A stretch of 64,000 nt of DNA from Daucus carota subsp. sativus (Eukaryota > Streptophyta > Magnoliopsida > Apiales > Apiaceae), in the NCBI RefSeq assembly GCF_001625215.2, contig NC_030381.2:54919214-54983213 (forward strand), in the 5' to 3' direction. A model generated the notes under the pieces. That model saw only the letters and a program-made list of their open reading frames with translations, was not told where the DNA came from and made no database searches. This document shows, piece after piece, positions 32,443-44,301 of the stretch (the first letter of the stretch is position 1; each line of letters begins with the position of its first letter). The translations under genes were made by a program, and so were the position numbers.

Positions 32443-33690
32443 TTAATTATCATCTTTGCCGACATTCCAGTACTTAATCTGTTTGAATCCTGGGAGTGAA
32501 ACCAGGCTCTCTGTATACCTTGCAAGACGGTGAGTGTAAAGATGACCAGCCATCTCAACTCGAGCAATCTGGGCCTCTTTCTTGTCAGCATCACACGAGA
32601 TCCACATGTAATGATCATCAACATTTTTTATCAGTATTAGGAGTTCCCCATTGCTGAAATAGCCATTTAGAAGTACTGCTGGCATCGCCAAATCAATACT
32701 AAACATTATCGTCCATGATGCCTCAACTCCACCACCTTTAAGGCATGCATCATCATCCAGCCTCCACATGTTAATCTTTTTGTCCAAATATCTCCAACCA
32801 GTTCTGTCACTATTCAATGCATCAGCCCACAACGTAATGACAGCAATAGACTTATCAAGCTCAATAATATGAGTTTCAGGCTGAGCATCATAATACTCCT
32901 CATCATAGTCATCATCATTATCACCAACAACACCGACACCGCCAGCAGCAACAACAGGGAGCTTAATAGCACAATTCATGACCTCCTTGTTCAAATCAAA
33001 CACCATCATCCCTACGCCCTTGTCAATACCACATAAAAATCCATTAACACACACATTGAAATGGCCACTTAAGAAGTCATCAGGGCTGTCAATCGGATCA
33101 GGCACTTCTCGCCATACATTCCTATTAGCTGAAAACACCTCAGCTGGAAGACAAGGCCCTGATACAACCCTAACAATCTTATAATCCCCATCTACAGGAT
33201 CATAACCAAAACCTAGAGCGCGGGGTTTACTCAAGCCCCTACCAGGAACAACTATTAATGATTGTCTAGTAGCAGGATTCCACAGAAAGAATCTATTAAT
33301 TAGGTGTGAAGTTTCGAAGAGAACCACACAAACAATGCCATTAGCAGAACCAACAAGTGTTAAACGAGGCACGGATCTAGACTCACCTTGAGAATAGGGA
33401 TACCTAGTTTCAGACACAATTTGACGAGAGTCAACGTCAAAGAGTGATAACTTCAGCTTAGCACTTTCCGTCGAAGTGGAACATGAATAGCGGACAAGCA
33501 TAAGAGTTTCATCAGTTCCGCTTCTGATTGCTCGGCGGAGTTGGGCTTTGACGAAGACCGGGTCTTTGATTAGGGAAAGCCAGGTTTTGGAGACTAGTTG
33601 GAACTGAATTAGGGATTTCACTGGCACGCGTACGAGAATCTCGCTGATGAGATCGTCGCAGAGTGTTGGATTTGGTCTGATAGGCTCCAT
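32443..33690 (-). CDS. F-box/FBA protein A4
   Basis: 415 residues, single exon, starting MEPIRPNPTLCDD like A2, with which it shares the first 230 or so residues and the upstream region. Past the acidic insert it carries A5-like features (DRTGWRYLDKKINMWRLDDD) and its own KNVDDHYMW and KYWNVGKDDN, so the second half has a different history. F-box at 7-51 and all FBA motifs intact. Predicted SCF substrate receptor. Confidence 0.88.
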   Translation of the reverse strand: MEPIRPNPTLCDDLISEILVRVPVKSLIQFQLVSKTWLSLIKDPVFVKAQLRRAIRSGTDETLMLVRYSCSTSTESAKLKLSLFDVDSRQIVSETRYPYSQGESRSVPRLTLVGSANGIVCVVLFETSHLINRFFLWNPATRQSLIVVPGRGLSKPRALGFGYDPVDGDYKIVRVVSGPCLPAEVFSANRNVWREVPDPIDSPDDFLSGHFNVCVNGFLCGIDKGVGMMVFDLNKEVMNCAIKLPVVAAGGVGVVGDNDDDYDEEYYDAQPETHIIELDKSIAVITLWADALNSDRTGWRYLDKKINMWRLDDDACLKGGGVEASWTIMFSIDLAMPAVLLNGYFSNGELLILIKNVDDHYMWISCDADKKEAQIARVEMAGHLYTHRLARYTESLVSLPGFKQIKYWNVGKDDN

Positions 33691-33752
33691 TTTTGAGTAG
33701 GAGTGAATGACGACGGTCACTACAGAGGGTACGAGTGAAATGCGGAAACTAA

Positions 33753-33766
33753 TTAGGGTTAGGGTC
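33753..33766 (-). promoter_or_regulatory. Telo-box upstream of A4
   Basis: TTAGGGTTAGGGTC on the plus strand, as at A2. Confidence 0.52.
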
Positions 33767-34099
33767 TGCTTTATTTTTATAACATATTCAACTGGGCTGG
33801 TCTATTGTAATTTAAGACCTCCTTTTGAGCCCATTTATTTTAATTATATTTGATTGAAAGTTTTTTGAGAACACGAGTGTCTCCAACAAACCCTTCACAA
33901 AATATACAGGTGATATCATATAAATAAACAATAATAATACGAAAAAAATGTATTTAGAGTGATCCGGTCAATATAAAATGATTGGTTATACTAAAACAAC
34001 CTCTAAAGATGTGTGCCAAGCTTGCTTATCATATATTATCATATTAAAATAATATTTTATTTATAACAATTAAAATAATAATTATGTATCGATGGAATA
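33767..34099. other. Spacer between divergent A4 and B3
   Basis: No gene; counterpart of 7757-8099. Confidence 0.45.
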
Positions 34100-34456
34100 G
34101 AAAGATACAAATAATATTTTAGTTGCTTTTAGTTAGTTTTGACTTTAGTTGATTTTCATGATTTTTTGTGATGTTAATACTAATCTCATACATACACTCA
34201 TATTTGGATCTTTGCAAACACTTGGAACTTATTATGTAATTGAATAAAATATTTAATAAAAAAATTTAAAATTGCATTTGTGGTTGCTAGCAGTTGCCGA
34301 TGCTGTTGCAAATGCAATATCCATAATTTTGAAAAACAAATCAAAAAATAATATTTTTACAATTTTTATTTAAAAGATTGTATTTTGGCACAATTTTTAA
34401 AAAGTTACAATATTTTTGAAAATAACTTTCCAAACTTAGTACTTTGTGAAAACAAC
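34100..34456. mobile_element. Degenerate Mutator-like remnant (C-flank type)
   Basis: Second copy of the remnant at 8100-8457. Confidence 0.35.
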
Positions 34457-35750
34457 CCTAAACAAAATTCAAGCGAAAAAATCAAATGATTCACATATAT
34501 AGCATGCACTTTTATTTATTTTCTTAAATTAAATTTGAGATAATTAATTCGTTATTCCCTCAATTATAGACCGTTTATGATTTAGGTCACGCAACTAAAA
34601 GGTCCAATAAATATGTCCTTCAATTAAAAAAAAAAATACTCACGTTCCTCCGTTAGAATTTGACTAACAAATGTTAGTCAATGTTGATATAAAAATCGAA
34701 AATAAAATAAAAATGATCTTGAAAATGATGTGGCTAGCAAAATTCACGGATTGAATTGAAATTTTGATATGTTAATCTATGCGTCAAGAACATAAGTTTT
34801 CGATTCTGAGTTCACTAACGTGTAAAAATTTACCCAATAATCTCAAGAATGAGAAAAAACAAGTTCAAAATTTGCAGATTTCGTATATATGATTTTATTT
34901 CTAAAATTTATTAAAGTAGTGTGATTATTCATACATATGATTTTATTTCTAAAATTCATATTTGAAATAGTTTTCCGATGTTATAATTTTATATTTTTTG
35001 ACATAGCTAATGAGACTTATTAAAAGTACTAGTTAAATACATGAAATTCTTGACATATCGACATGATTTATGGACGTATATACGTGAAGACGACATAGTT
35101 TTTGACATGAAAGAGATTAATATTTTTTGATACTTATTTTATATGATTTAGCTCTGACAAAAATATTATTACAAATTTGATATATGATATCTTATACTGA
35201 TGTGATTCACGGGTAATTTTAAGATTTATTTGAAATTTATCATTCAAAATTTTGTAATGTAGTATAAAATTTTATAATTATGTTTTAAATTTATTTGAGA
35301 ATCTGTAGTACAGCTAAAGAAATTAGTTCATTGCGGTGTTAAAATAGCTAATCTATTTTTAAATAAGTTCTTTAATAGAATTTAAAATAATTAGAATGGT
35401 TAAAATAAATATAATCAGTCCCAAATGATATATTTAAATTATTAAATTCAAATGTGTGCTAATTAAAATAGAGTAACACTTTAAAATATATTACAGGACT
35501 ATATTTTTAACGAACAGCCGACCAAAATGATCCGAATATTTTGTATTTCAATTTCTAAATAGATGTTATTATTTACTAGCAAAATTATTTAATTTAAAAA
35601 ATATATGTATTAACATACATTAATTTTAGGATTAAAATAGAACAATTTAAAAACATAATCATTATAGATACTTATACAAAATACAAGGAAATGAAACCGA
35701 CAAGAATACCATTTTTTATTAAGACATTTAAAAAACAATACACTCCGCCG
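34457..35750. other. Conserved upstream region of B3
   Basis: No gene. Counterpart of 8458-9803, without the 156-bp duplication and without the MITE, so it shows the simpler ancestral state. Confidence 0.5.
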
Positions 35751-35751
35751 C

Positions 35752-35768
35752 TAACCCTAACCCTAAAA
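35752..35768 (+). promoter_or_regulatory. Tandem telo-box upstream of B3
   Basis: TAACCCTAACCCTAAAA about 75 bp before the ATG. Confidence 0.58.
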
Positions 35769-35839
35769 CCTTGAGCATTTCCCTTCTCCCATCCACACAC
35801 TCCGCCGTCATCAACTGAGTGATTCAATCGGACTCTGCA

Positions 35840-37096
35840 ATGGCCCGAATCAGACCGAATCCGACACTTTCCGACGATCTCATCAGAGAGATTCTCGTTC
35901 GCGTGCCAGTGAAATCTTTACTCCAGTTCCAATTAGTCTCCAAGACCTGGCTTTCCCTGATCAAAGACCCGGGTTTCGTCAAAGCGCAGCTCCGCCGAGC
36001 AATCGCAACCGAAACTGATCAAACCCTTATCATGACCCGCGAGACATATTTGACAGATACCGAAAATGCTACACTGCAATTCTCAGTCTTCGACGTTGAT
36101 TCTCGTCAAATTGTGGCTGATCTCAAGTATCCGTATACTCAAGGCGAGTCTGAACAAGTAGGTCCTGCGTTTACACTTGTTGGTTCTGTTAACGGCATTG
36201 TTTGTGTTGTATTTCACCACAATCTAAGCGAACACAGTTTCTATCTTTGGAATCCTGCTACTAGACAATCAAGAGTTGTTCCGGCATGTGCCTTGAGTAC
36301 TTCCCGCGCTATGGGTTTCGGTTATGATCCGGTAGATGATGATTATAAGATTGTTAGTGTGGTATCGGGGCCTTCGCTTCCTACTGAGGTCTATTCGGCT
36401 AACAGGAATGTATGGCGAAAAGTTCCTGATGAGGATTATAAGATCGTTATGTCTGGAATCGACTTTTTAGGCAATTTTAATGTGTGTGTTAACGGATTAT
36501 TATTTGGTGTCAAGAAAGATGCATTGATGGTGTTTGATTTGAACACGGAGGTGTTGAATTGTGCTATTAAGCTCCCTCGTGATGTTGCTGCTGCTATTGC
36601 AGCTGCTCGTGCGGTTACTGCTGCTGCTGTCGGTGGTCTCAACATTGTCAACTCCTATGAAGCTCATCCTAAAACTCGTATCATCGAGTATACTAAGTCT
36701 GTTGCTGTTATAATGCTGTGGGCTAATGCATTGAATGATGATAGGACTGGTAAGGGATTCAACAAGGCGATTAACATGTGGAAGTTGGAAGATGATTCAT
36801 GCCTTCGAGGTGGTGGAGTTGAGGCATCATGGACGCTAATATTTAGTATTGATTTAGGGATGCCAACAGAACTTTTTAATGGCTATTTCAGCAATGGGGA
36901 TCTCCTACTACTGATAGGATATGAAGATTACAGGTGGATCTCGTGTAATGCCAGGAAGAAAGAGGCTAGGATTGCTCGAGTTTATATATTGGAAGATCAT
37001 CGTTACACTCGTTATCTTTACAGGTACACGGAGAGCCTAGTTTCACTCGCAGGATTCAAACAAATTAGCTGGAATCGTGGCTATGGTGATAATTAA
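35840..37096 (+). CDS. F-box/FBA protein B3
   Basis: 418 residues, single exon, intact sister of B1. The F-box is at about 7-51 ([19 protein letters not shown]). FBA motifs: NGIVCV 118-123, LWNPATRQ 136-143, GFGYDPV 159-165, VYSANRNVWRKV 184-195. An Ala-rich stretch lies at about 249-264 (DVAAAIAAARAVTAAAVGG), encoded by GCT-rich codons. The start is the ATG at 35840 and not the in-frame GTG at 35819. Divergent from A4. The thaumatin copy expected downstream is reduced to relic T4. Predicted SCF substrate receptor. Confidence 0.9.
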   Translation: MARIRPNPTLSDDLIREILVRVPVKSLLQFQLVSKTWLSLIKDPGFVKAQLRRAIATETDQTLIMTRETYLTDTENATLQFSVFDVDSRQIVADLKYPYTQGESEQVGPAFTLVGSVNGIVCVVFHHNLSEHSFYLWNPATRQSRVVPACALSTSRAMGFGYDPVDDDYKIVSVVSGPSLPTEVYSANRNVWRKVPDEDYKIVMSGIDFLGNFNVCVNGLLFGVKKDALMVFDLNTEVLNCAIKLPRDVAAAIAAARAVTAAAVGGLNIVNSYEAHPKTRIIEYTKSVAVIMLWANALNDDRTGKGFNKAINMWKLEDDSCLRGGGVEASWTLIFSIDLGMPTELFNGYFSNGDLLLLIGYEDYRWISCNARKKEARIARVYILEDHRYTRYLYRYTESLVSLAGFKQISWNRGYGDN

Positions 37097-37744
37097 AGAA
37101 ACACCACTATTCTGGTATCTCTATGCTATATTATATGTCTTGTTAGTCACCTTTGGTCTGTTATTTTAGTCTCTTTTGAGAGATGGATGTATTTCTTTGC
37201 TCTTGATAGATGTGTTGTCAACTTTCCATCTTTACTTCAGTAGACTTGTTATAATGAACTTTCTATCAGTTGGTTAGGGCATCGGAAGCCGACTTGTTAT
37301 AATGTTGGTGCAAGCTGATAGATTTTCATCAACTTTGTTGGTTAAGATGTTCCTGCTAGCCTAGTGCTCGTTTTTTCTATTTGAAGCTGATATATCTACT
37401 AACATCAATATACAGACAGCACAAGCATTCTATGAATTTATTGTATAATGTTAGATATATTTCATATAACACTAAGTCAGTCAACTCGCTTCTAGTAATC
37501 TATGTGACTTGAAGAATGGGCTAGAAAAATGTTCGTTTCATTAAATTTTATAGCCTGGAATTTATTGAAGAAGAGGTCTACTCTTTATAATATGTGGAAT
37601 TATTTGCCAGTTGGTTCTAAGTCTTCCCGAGTCCTCTTAATTGACTCTGCCCTGTATAACGAGTCGAACTTACACTCTGAACTATTTTGACAAACATTGT
37701 AACATTAACATTATTAACATTGTAACATTAACTCTGAACTTCTC
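37097..37744. other. B3 3' flank and T4 promoter remnant
   Basis: No gene. The last about 180 bp matches the T1 promoter, with a decayed TATA region (CCCTGTATAACGAG). It then stutters (AACATTGTAACATTAAC repeated, about 37690-37732) before the relic. Confidence 0.5.
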
Positions 37745-37821
37745 TGAGTTATAAAGGTGATCAAACTGGTAACCGAAGTTGTCCGAGTGGTACTAACTAC
37801 AAGGTTGTGTTCTGTCCATGA
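37745..37821 (+). pseudogene. Thaumatin-like relic T4
   Basis: Only the last about 23 codons remain: [21 protein letters not shown] and a TGA stop, joined to promoter sequence after loss of nearly the whole gene. Counterpart of T3. Confidence 0.75.
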
Positions 37822-38364
37822 GGATCTACTTCTTATTGTCGTGCTTGCTATAACTGAAGTTGTATCTGCACTCCACAGAATTCGTTTGTTGTGCTTTTTC
37901 TTCTGAATAAACTTTGCTTTGATCTGGTTGATCTAAATAAACTTCTGTACAGGGATACATAAGTAATTCTGATTTGAACAATGCATTACAAAAATCAATA
38001 TTCACTATTACATACATATTTTTATTTTAACAGATTTCCAATATAGTCTACCTCAATCTAATTCCTCCACAAATAGAATTGAATTATTTGCATGATGGAA
38101 GGTGAGCAAAATATTTCAATCCTTTTAAATTTTTTAAGATCCGATTTTCATCTCTCTGTCCAATTTTGTTTAACAAACGTCAGTCACATGACTCACGCGA
38201 CAGTTATGTAAAAATTTTAGTTGCTATTTCATGGCACATATATACTTATCAACGTCTCTCGATCACTGTAGTATATTAATGTTTTACATCAACATTTAGT
38301 TTGCTCTATGATATTTTGATATCTTATTTTTTGCCAGTTTTCCATCAATTTTTGACTTGTGCAG
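37822..38364. other. T4 3' flank and kinase-intron sequence
   Basis: No gene. To about 37960 it is the inverse of the T1 3' flank; from about 38213 it matches the putative kinase intron at 13333-13482. Confidence 0.4.
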
Positions 38365-38391
38365 AATATGGAATGTGTGTAGCTATGGAAT
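38365..38391 (+). pseudogene. Receptor-kinase stub
   Basis: The first bases of the kinase exon seen at 13483 (AATATGGAATGTGTGTAGCT), then a direct jump to sequence equivalent to 14038. About 530 bp is missing relative to the first round. Confidence 0.55.
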
Positions 38392-39123
38392 ATAGTATGT
38401 TATAACTTTTAGCACAGACAGAAACTTCCACGATTATATCGAAACAGAACCAGGTCTCTCAGATTCCAGAACACGACTCTTTCTCCTCCAAATTCTGAGA
38501 AAGCTAAGCTACTTTCAAACCCCATCAAATGATAAAATTGAGGGTAAACCGGATAGCTTGAAAATTACTACAATTTCTATCAAGACGTGAGCACTCATGA
38601 AGTTACCAGTAAAAACTAAGACCAAGTTAAGGCTGAAAACTTAAAATTTCGGACCTATATTTGTTCAAGGTTGCATAATTAGTAAAGAAAAACAGATGTT
38701 TAATGAAATGAGCAAACAGTGAAAGACTCATCTCATCCTCAAAAATTTGTCTCACAAGGATTTGACTATCTTTGTGTACTACGAAACGTATATTAATTCC
38801 TCTTATGAACATCCATGTCTTTTCTGCACGATGCTCCCAAGTCGGAAAACAATCATTTGTACAACACAAAGTATGAGTTGATATGTACCAATAAATTGTC
38901 ATGATAAGCAACACAAAACCATCTTCACACAAAAAAAGGGTAGCAAATTACACTACCAACTGCAGGAAGCACTTGTTTAACTTCATATGAAACAGAAGAC
39001 ACTTGCCATCCATCAAAAGTGACAACAATAACAGACCAAAGAAGGTAGCTACAAGAACAGAGTTGCCGCAATCATTATCTAGCTGAATTGCACAAACATA
39101 CCAGAATAGTTGGTCTTTTCTTA
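38392..39123. other. Unassigned spacer, empty site of the long-TIR MITE
   Basis: No gene. Shared with 14037-14346 and 14802-15237; the junction near 38690 is the uninterrupted MITE target. Confidence 0.45.
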
Positions 39124-39196
39124 GTTATCATCTATTCATCTAGCCAGCAATCCAGTTAATTTGTTATAATACTGCGACTTAAACCAGAAACTCTTT
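39124..39196 (-). pseudogene. Relic of a C-type F-box gene, last codons only
   Basis: Second-round copy of the relic at 15238-15312. Confidence 0.48.
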
Positions 39197-39625
39197 TATA
39201 ATACTTGACGGCATAGCCATCCTTATAAAGATAGTACATGACTGCAGAGCCATATTTATAAAGACAGAATAACCATCATCAATACATTAGACAATAATGA
39301 TATCTTTTTGTCAGGTAGACTAATGAAATCTGAAACTACAAAAGCAGGAACGCAACTAAGAAGCAAAAGAACAGGAAAAATAGAGGAGCCAAGACTCCAC
39401 CTCCTGATGGTGTGAATGCACTAGTATGCATTGGAGACCGTGACTTTAATTAATCCTTATATCTTCTAAAAAGTTGATTTAAATCTCTATTTTAGTGCAG
39501 ACAAAAATATAACAGTAACTATTTAGTGCTAAAAATATAACAGTAACTATCTTAGTACTAACAAATATATAACAGGGATTCAGTTCAGACTCATTTCCTA
39601 TAATAAATTTTTATAATATACTAAT
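39197..39625. other. Unassigned spacer
   Basis: No gene; counterpart of 15313-15742. Confidence 0.4.
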
Positions 39626-39902
39626 GGGGTGTTTGGTTCATGGTCAATGAACCTGGTTAACGGGAGTCGGAACCTCAATCCCCCGTGCATAAGTGTTTGG
39701 ATTAGTTATTTGGTAGTATCGAATGGGAACCCCAATCCTTGTAGGGGGTTAACTCATACCCTTCCCACCGCTTAGGTTTCATGCCATTCCCGTTAACCTC
39801 TATTCCCATACCCTTCCATCACCGATTCCATTTCCCACCCCTATTACCATACCCTACATTTTCATCACCGATTCCCATTCCCACCCTTAATTCAAACGCC
39901 CC
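39626..39902. mobile_element. Putative MITE with GGGGTGTTTGG ends
   Basis: Second copy of 15743-15995, about 24 bp longer through an internal ACGGGAGTCGGAACCTC segment. Confidence 0.5.
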
Positions 39903-40152
39903 TAAATTATAGTCATTTGAAGCATCCTAACAATTATATATTATTGTCTGAAACTTGTGTTACTGGCCAAATATACATCTGCATCCCTGTACTGATAGCA
40001 ATGGGGGTGATTTAAAATCAACCAGATCAAAGTTTTTTTTAAAAGAAACGAGCACAACAATGGAAACTATGATGTGCAAATACAAATTTATAGCAAGCAC
40101 CATAAGACTTAGTCTTGGACAACAACCTCATAGCAAAAATTATAAGAATACC
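39903..40152. other. 3' flank of thaumatin relic T6
   Basis: Counterpart of 15996-16248; no gene. Confidence 0.45.
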
Positions 40153-40306
40153 TCATTGACAGAACACAACTTGGTAGTTAGTACCATTAGGACAACTTCA
40201 AAAACCTGTTTGATCAGCTTCATAACTGAGAGAATTAGGACACATATCCTTTAAAAAAAAACCTTGAATAATCTGTTGGAGTTCCGATGCCTGAGTGCAA
40301 CACAAG
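40153..40306 (-). pseudogene. Thaumatin-like relic T6
   Basis: Second-round copy of T5: the C-terminal region CCTQASE to SLSYEADQTG, with frame changes. Downstream of C2. Confidence 0.62.
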
Positions 40307-40551
40307 GCATCATTATGCAAGTCTATGAGTTCGAAAAATATTATTACCAACATAGTTGACTGGATTGACTCCAGTAATACGGATGTAAAATTGACAACAC
40401 AGTGCAAATTAACATTGCAACCATCTATCAAAATCAAATAGATGTAAATATCTATCAGAACAGACTACAAAACCAGACCAAAGAAGACTACAAGAACAGA
40501 ATTGCTGCAATCAATATCTAGCACATCAATACCAGAATCAGCAGTGTCTTC

Positions 40552-41835
40552 TTAATTATCATCTTCGCCAGCTTTCCAGCTAATTTGTTTGAATCCTGCA
40601 AGTGAAACTAAGCTCTCTGTATACTTGCACATATCATAACAGTAACAACAGTCAGCCATCTCATCTGAAAGGGGGACAATCTCGGCATCTTTCTTATCGA
40701 CATCACATGAAATCCACATGTTATTATCACTTTGTACTGATAATAAGAGATTCCCATTGCTGAAATAGCCATTACGGAGTAGTGATGGTCTATCGAATTT
40801 AAGACTAAACATTAGCGTCCATGATGCCTCGTCTCCACCACCTCGAAGGCATGCCTCATCATCCAACTTCCACAATTTAACCTTCTTGTTCCATCTCCAA
40901 TCAGACATTTCATAATCCAGTGCATTAGCCCACAGTACAATAACACCAACAGACTTATTTATCTCGATTATACGAGTATTAGCTTCAGCTTCATAAGACC
41001 CATCGCTGTCATAGTCGGAACCATATTCATCATCATAATCGTCGACATCGTCGTCATCATCATCATCGTCATCACCATCATCACGACCACCATCAACAGG
41101 AAGCTTAATAGAATAATTCATCACCTCCCTGTTCAAATCAAACACCACCATCATACTAAAATCCCCCGCACCACATAAAAATCCATTAACACACACATGG
41201 AACGTACTGCAAAAACGATCCATAACGTCCGTTGGAATCGGACAAGCCACTTTTCGCCATACATTACTATTAGCCGAATACACCTCTACCGAATAAAAAG
41301 GCTTTCTAACAACACTAACAACCTTATAATCCCGAGCCACCGGATCATAACCGAACCCCAAATCATTCAATTCACCAACCGGAAGTGGCGGAAGAAATTT
41401 AATTTTTCTAATTGCGGGATTCCAAAGAAACACAGGGTCAAAAAACTCCTCAACATCAAAATCATAATTAGCAACACAGACAATACCATTAGCAGAACCA
41501 ACAAGTCTAAAATAACGGTCCGATACTTGAGGGGTCTTTCGAGAACACGGATTCTTAACATCACGCATTAGTTCACAAGAGTCCACGTTAAAGAGTGAGA
41601 ATTTCTGTAAATGATCACCGCTGAGATAGAGATAACGGGTGATGATAAGGGTTTCATCAGTTCCGGTGGAGATTGCGTGACGGAGCTGAGCTTCGGCGAA
41701 AGCAGGGTCTTTGATCAGCGATAACCATGTCTTGGAGACTAATTGGTACTGAACTAGTGGTTTCACTGGCAGGCGTTTCAGAATCTCGGTGAGTAGATCG
41801 CTTGAAAGCGTCGGATTGGGCCTCACAGGCGCCAT
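40552..41835 (-). CDS. F-box/FBA protein C2
   Basis: 427 residues, single exon, sister of C1 with few substitutions. F-box at about 7-51, FBA motifs as in C1. The acidic insert reads as nine Asp then VDDYDDEYGSDYDSD, two residues longer than in C1: an indel in the GAT/GAC repeat. Start at the first ATG. No telo-box upstream; the Mutator-like element 42073-42987 begins about 240 bp upstream and could influence its promoter (inference). Predicted SCF substrate receptor. Confidence 0.88.
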   Translation of the reverse strand: MAPVRPNPTLSSDLLTEILKRLPVKPLVQYQLVSKTWLSLIKDPAFAEAQLRHAISTGTDETLIITRYLYLSGDHLQKFSLFNVDSCELMRDVKNPCSRKTPQVSDRYFRLVGSANGIVCVANYDFDVEEFFDPVFLWNPAIRKIKFLPPLPVGELNDLGFGYDPVARDYKVVSVVRKPFYSVEVYSANSNVWRKVACPIPTDVMDRFCSTFHVCVNGFLCGAGDFSMMVVFDLNREVMNYSIKLPVDGGRDDGDDDDDDDDDVDDYDDEYGSDYDSDGSYEAEANTRIIEINKSVGVIVLWANALDYEMSDWRWNKKVKLWKLDDEACLRGGGDEASWTLMFSLKFDRPSLLRNGYFSNGNLLLSVQSDNNMWISCDVDKKDAEIVPLSDEMADCCYCYDMCKYTESLVSLAGFKQISWKAGEDDN

Positions 41836-42072
41836 TGTTGAGTCGCTGAGTCGACTCGGTGGTGATAATAGGGAGAGAACTGAAGGTCTAACGAGGGTTT
41901 CGATTGAAGTTGAAATATGGGGAACGCGGCGTTTCTTATTTGCAAAAATATATTCTGTTTTTAGAAAAATATTAGAATTTTAATAATATATATGATTGAG
42001 ATTTTTGCAAAAAGTAAAATTTCATGATATTCAAATTATGATAGATTTTTATTATATTATGCTTAAATTTTA

Positions 42073-42987
42073 GGGAATCTATCAAAACTACCCGCTTTTA
42101 CATAGTAATTGCAGTTATACTAGATGTCTGTATTTCTTGCAAACATACAGAAAGTTGCAAATATACGACACCCACTAACACTCTCTCTTATGTCTCCCTT
42201 GTTGCGCTCGCTCTTTTTATCTCCCTCTTTATATCTATCCTCGCTCTCTATACATTCTCCCTCTATCTCGTTATCTCTCCACGCCCTCAGGGAAAAGAGG
42301 CTGTCGCCGATCGTTGCAGATGTTGTTGCCGCCGATCATTGCAAATGGTCAGGCTACGACGGTGCATGTGCAACTACGAGGAGATGCCGAGAAGGAGATA
42401 GGGAAGACAGGAGGATGAGTGGGGGTGTGGCCGGAGTCGGGACTAGACAGAGGGAAGTGAAGGTGGATTCTAATGGTAATGGTAGGGAGTGAAGGATGAG
42501 GTCGATACTCGACGGCGGCAAAAAGAACAGGGTACATGAGGGAGGTAATTGCGAAAAGGGAGAGAAAGTGTGCTAGTTGGTTGTTTTTGAGTTGATTTCT
42601 AGTTTGTTGTTTTAGTTGATTTTTTGGTTGTAGTGCTTGTTGATTTTGCTTTTGTGGTTGTTTTTGTGATATTAGTATTGACTTCGCAGAGGCACTCATT
42701 TTTCTGCCTTTGCAACCCGTTGCACCTTATTATGCAATTGCAACTTATTATGCAAATGAATGTAATTTTCCACAAAAAAAATTCAAAATTGCATTTGTGG
42801 TTACGTTACGTATATGTTTACTAGCAGTTACAGATACGGTTACTAGCAGTTACAGATACAGTTGCATATACAACCTCCATATTTTTGCAAATATTTTTTT
42901 GAAAGATAGTATATTTGCAATTTGTTTCAAAAATTGATAGTATTTTTGCAAATATTCTTTTAGATTTGGGTATTCATGAAAAAGCCC
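42073..42987. mobile_element. Mutator-like element with perfect 9-bp target duplication, C-flank family
   Basis: Second-round copy of 18160-19074, same length and same TAAATTTTA flanks (42064-42072 and 42988-42996). The minus-strand frame of 116 codons (42349-42699) is still open. No transposase. Confidence 0.8.
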
Positions 42988-42996
42988 TAAATTTTA

Positions 42997-44301
42997 AGTG
43001 TTCTACATGAGTTTTATGATATTTTGTTTAAAATTTACTAGACTTGGTATAAAATTAGAATCACATATAATTTGATAATATTTACAAATATTAATCCGTT
43101 AAAATCTCACTTAAATACATGTTTTTGTATTTGTTTCATTTCATTCAATTCGAGATATAAATCAAAAGGATTTTATGCGGATTCTAAAAGATCTTTCAAA
43201 TATTTTTGGGTTATTAAGATTTTAAATTATATTTAAGAAATGGGGAATCATATCAGTTTAATGAAATACTTTAAAATCTGATTATTTACATCATCAAAAT
43301 TATTTTAATTTTTAAAATCCTGATTTTAATGAATTTGTAAGGATATTTTATGTAAAAATCTCTCCAATATAACGGGATTGTGTCAAAATTGTATAAATAT
43401 ATGATAGATGTCAAATCAATTTATGATATTTTGCGGTTATAGATAGTAATGACGGTTTTTTGCCGGAAAGTAGATGAAAAATTATTTGATAAATCTAAAT
43501 GCGGATTTTAACTCATAAATGATTTTGTAATAAGGAAGTCCTGCGTACTTTTGAAAATAACTGTTTTTGAGGAAACCTCACCAAAAATATTAATTTCTTT
43601 TCAAATTATAACTTAACATATACAAATATCAAAAAAAATATATAACAGTTAACTAATATTTATAACAATACACTCTTTCTAACAGCCCATATAACGAAAG
43701 AGACCCTTAGTCTTTTGTATTCTAACTTGGAATAAATCAATGTCAATTCTTTAATAAGTCTTTCCTTTTTTTTTAATTTTTTTTACAAATTTAGCTTATT
43801 TTCGAATTGTCTATTCAATTTCTTAACTAGCAAAACACATGTATTATGATATTATCCATCTGACAATTTTTTTAATTTGATTTATATGTCTAAATTATTT
43901 CTCAAACCTCCCTCTCGAACACGAGAGGATGGTTGTGAGAGGATGGTTGTTAAGTACTCATTTAAGCTAGGTCCCCAGAAATTTCAAAAAACATCCGCCT
44001 GTTTTCACTGCATGATGCTCCTATCTCAGATTATAATGGAAGTACTGAATACCCTGTTTATGCAACAAGAAAAGATACAACCAACACAGTCAACTGAAAT
44101 TGATTCAGTAATACAACTAGAGAGTTATTAGCAGAAGGCATATTAACACTATAGCCATCTATCAAGAGCAAAGAACGTAGCCATCTATCAATAAGTGACT
44201 ACACTAACAGAGCCAGGGTGCCTGCAAAGACAGAGTTGCCACAATCGTTATCGAGCATAAAGAAACAGTTAGTAGTTATATAACTGATTTTGTTGGAGTC
44301 C
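42997..44301. other. C2 upstream spacer and C4 downstream flank
   Basis: No gene. Counterpart of 19084-20010, with about 350 bp extra at 43660-44030 that has no first-round match and that I do not recognise. Confidence 0.45.
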
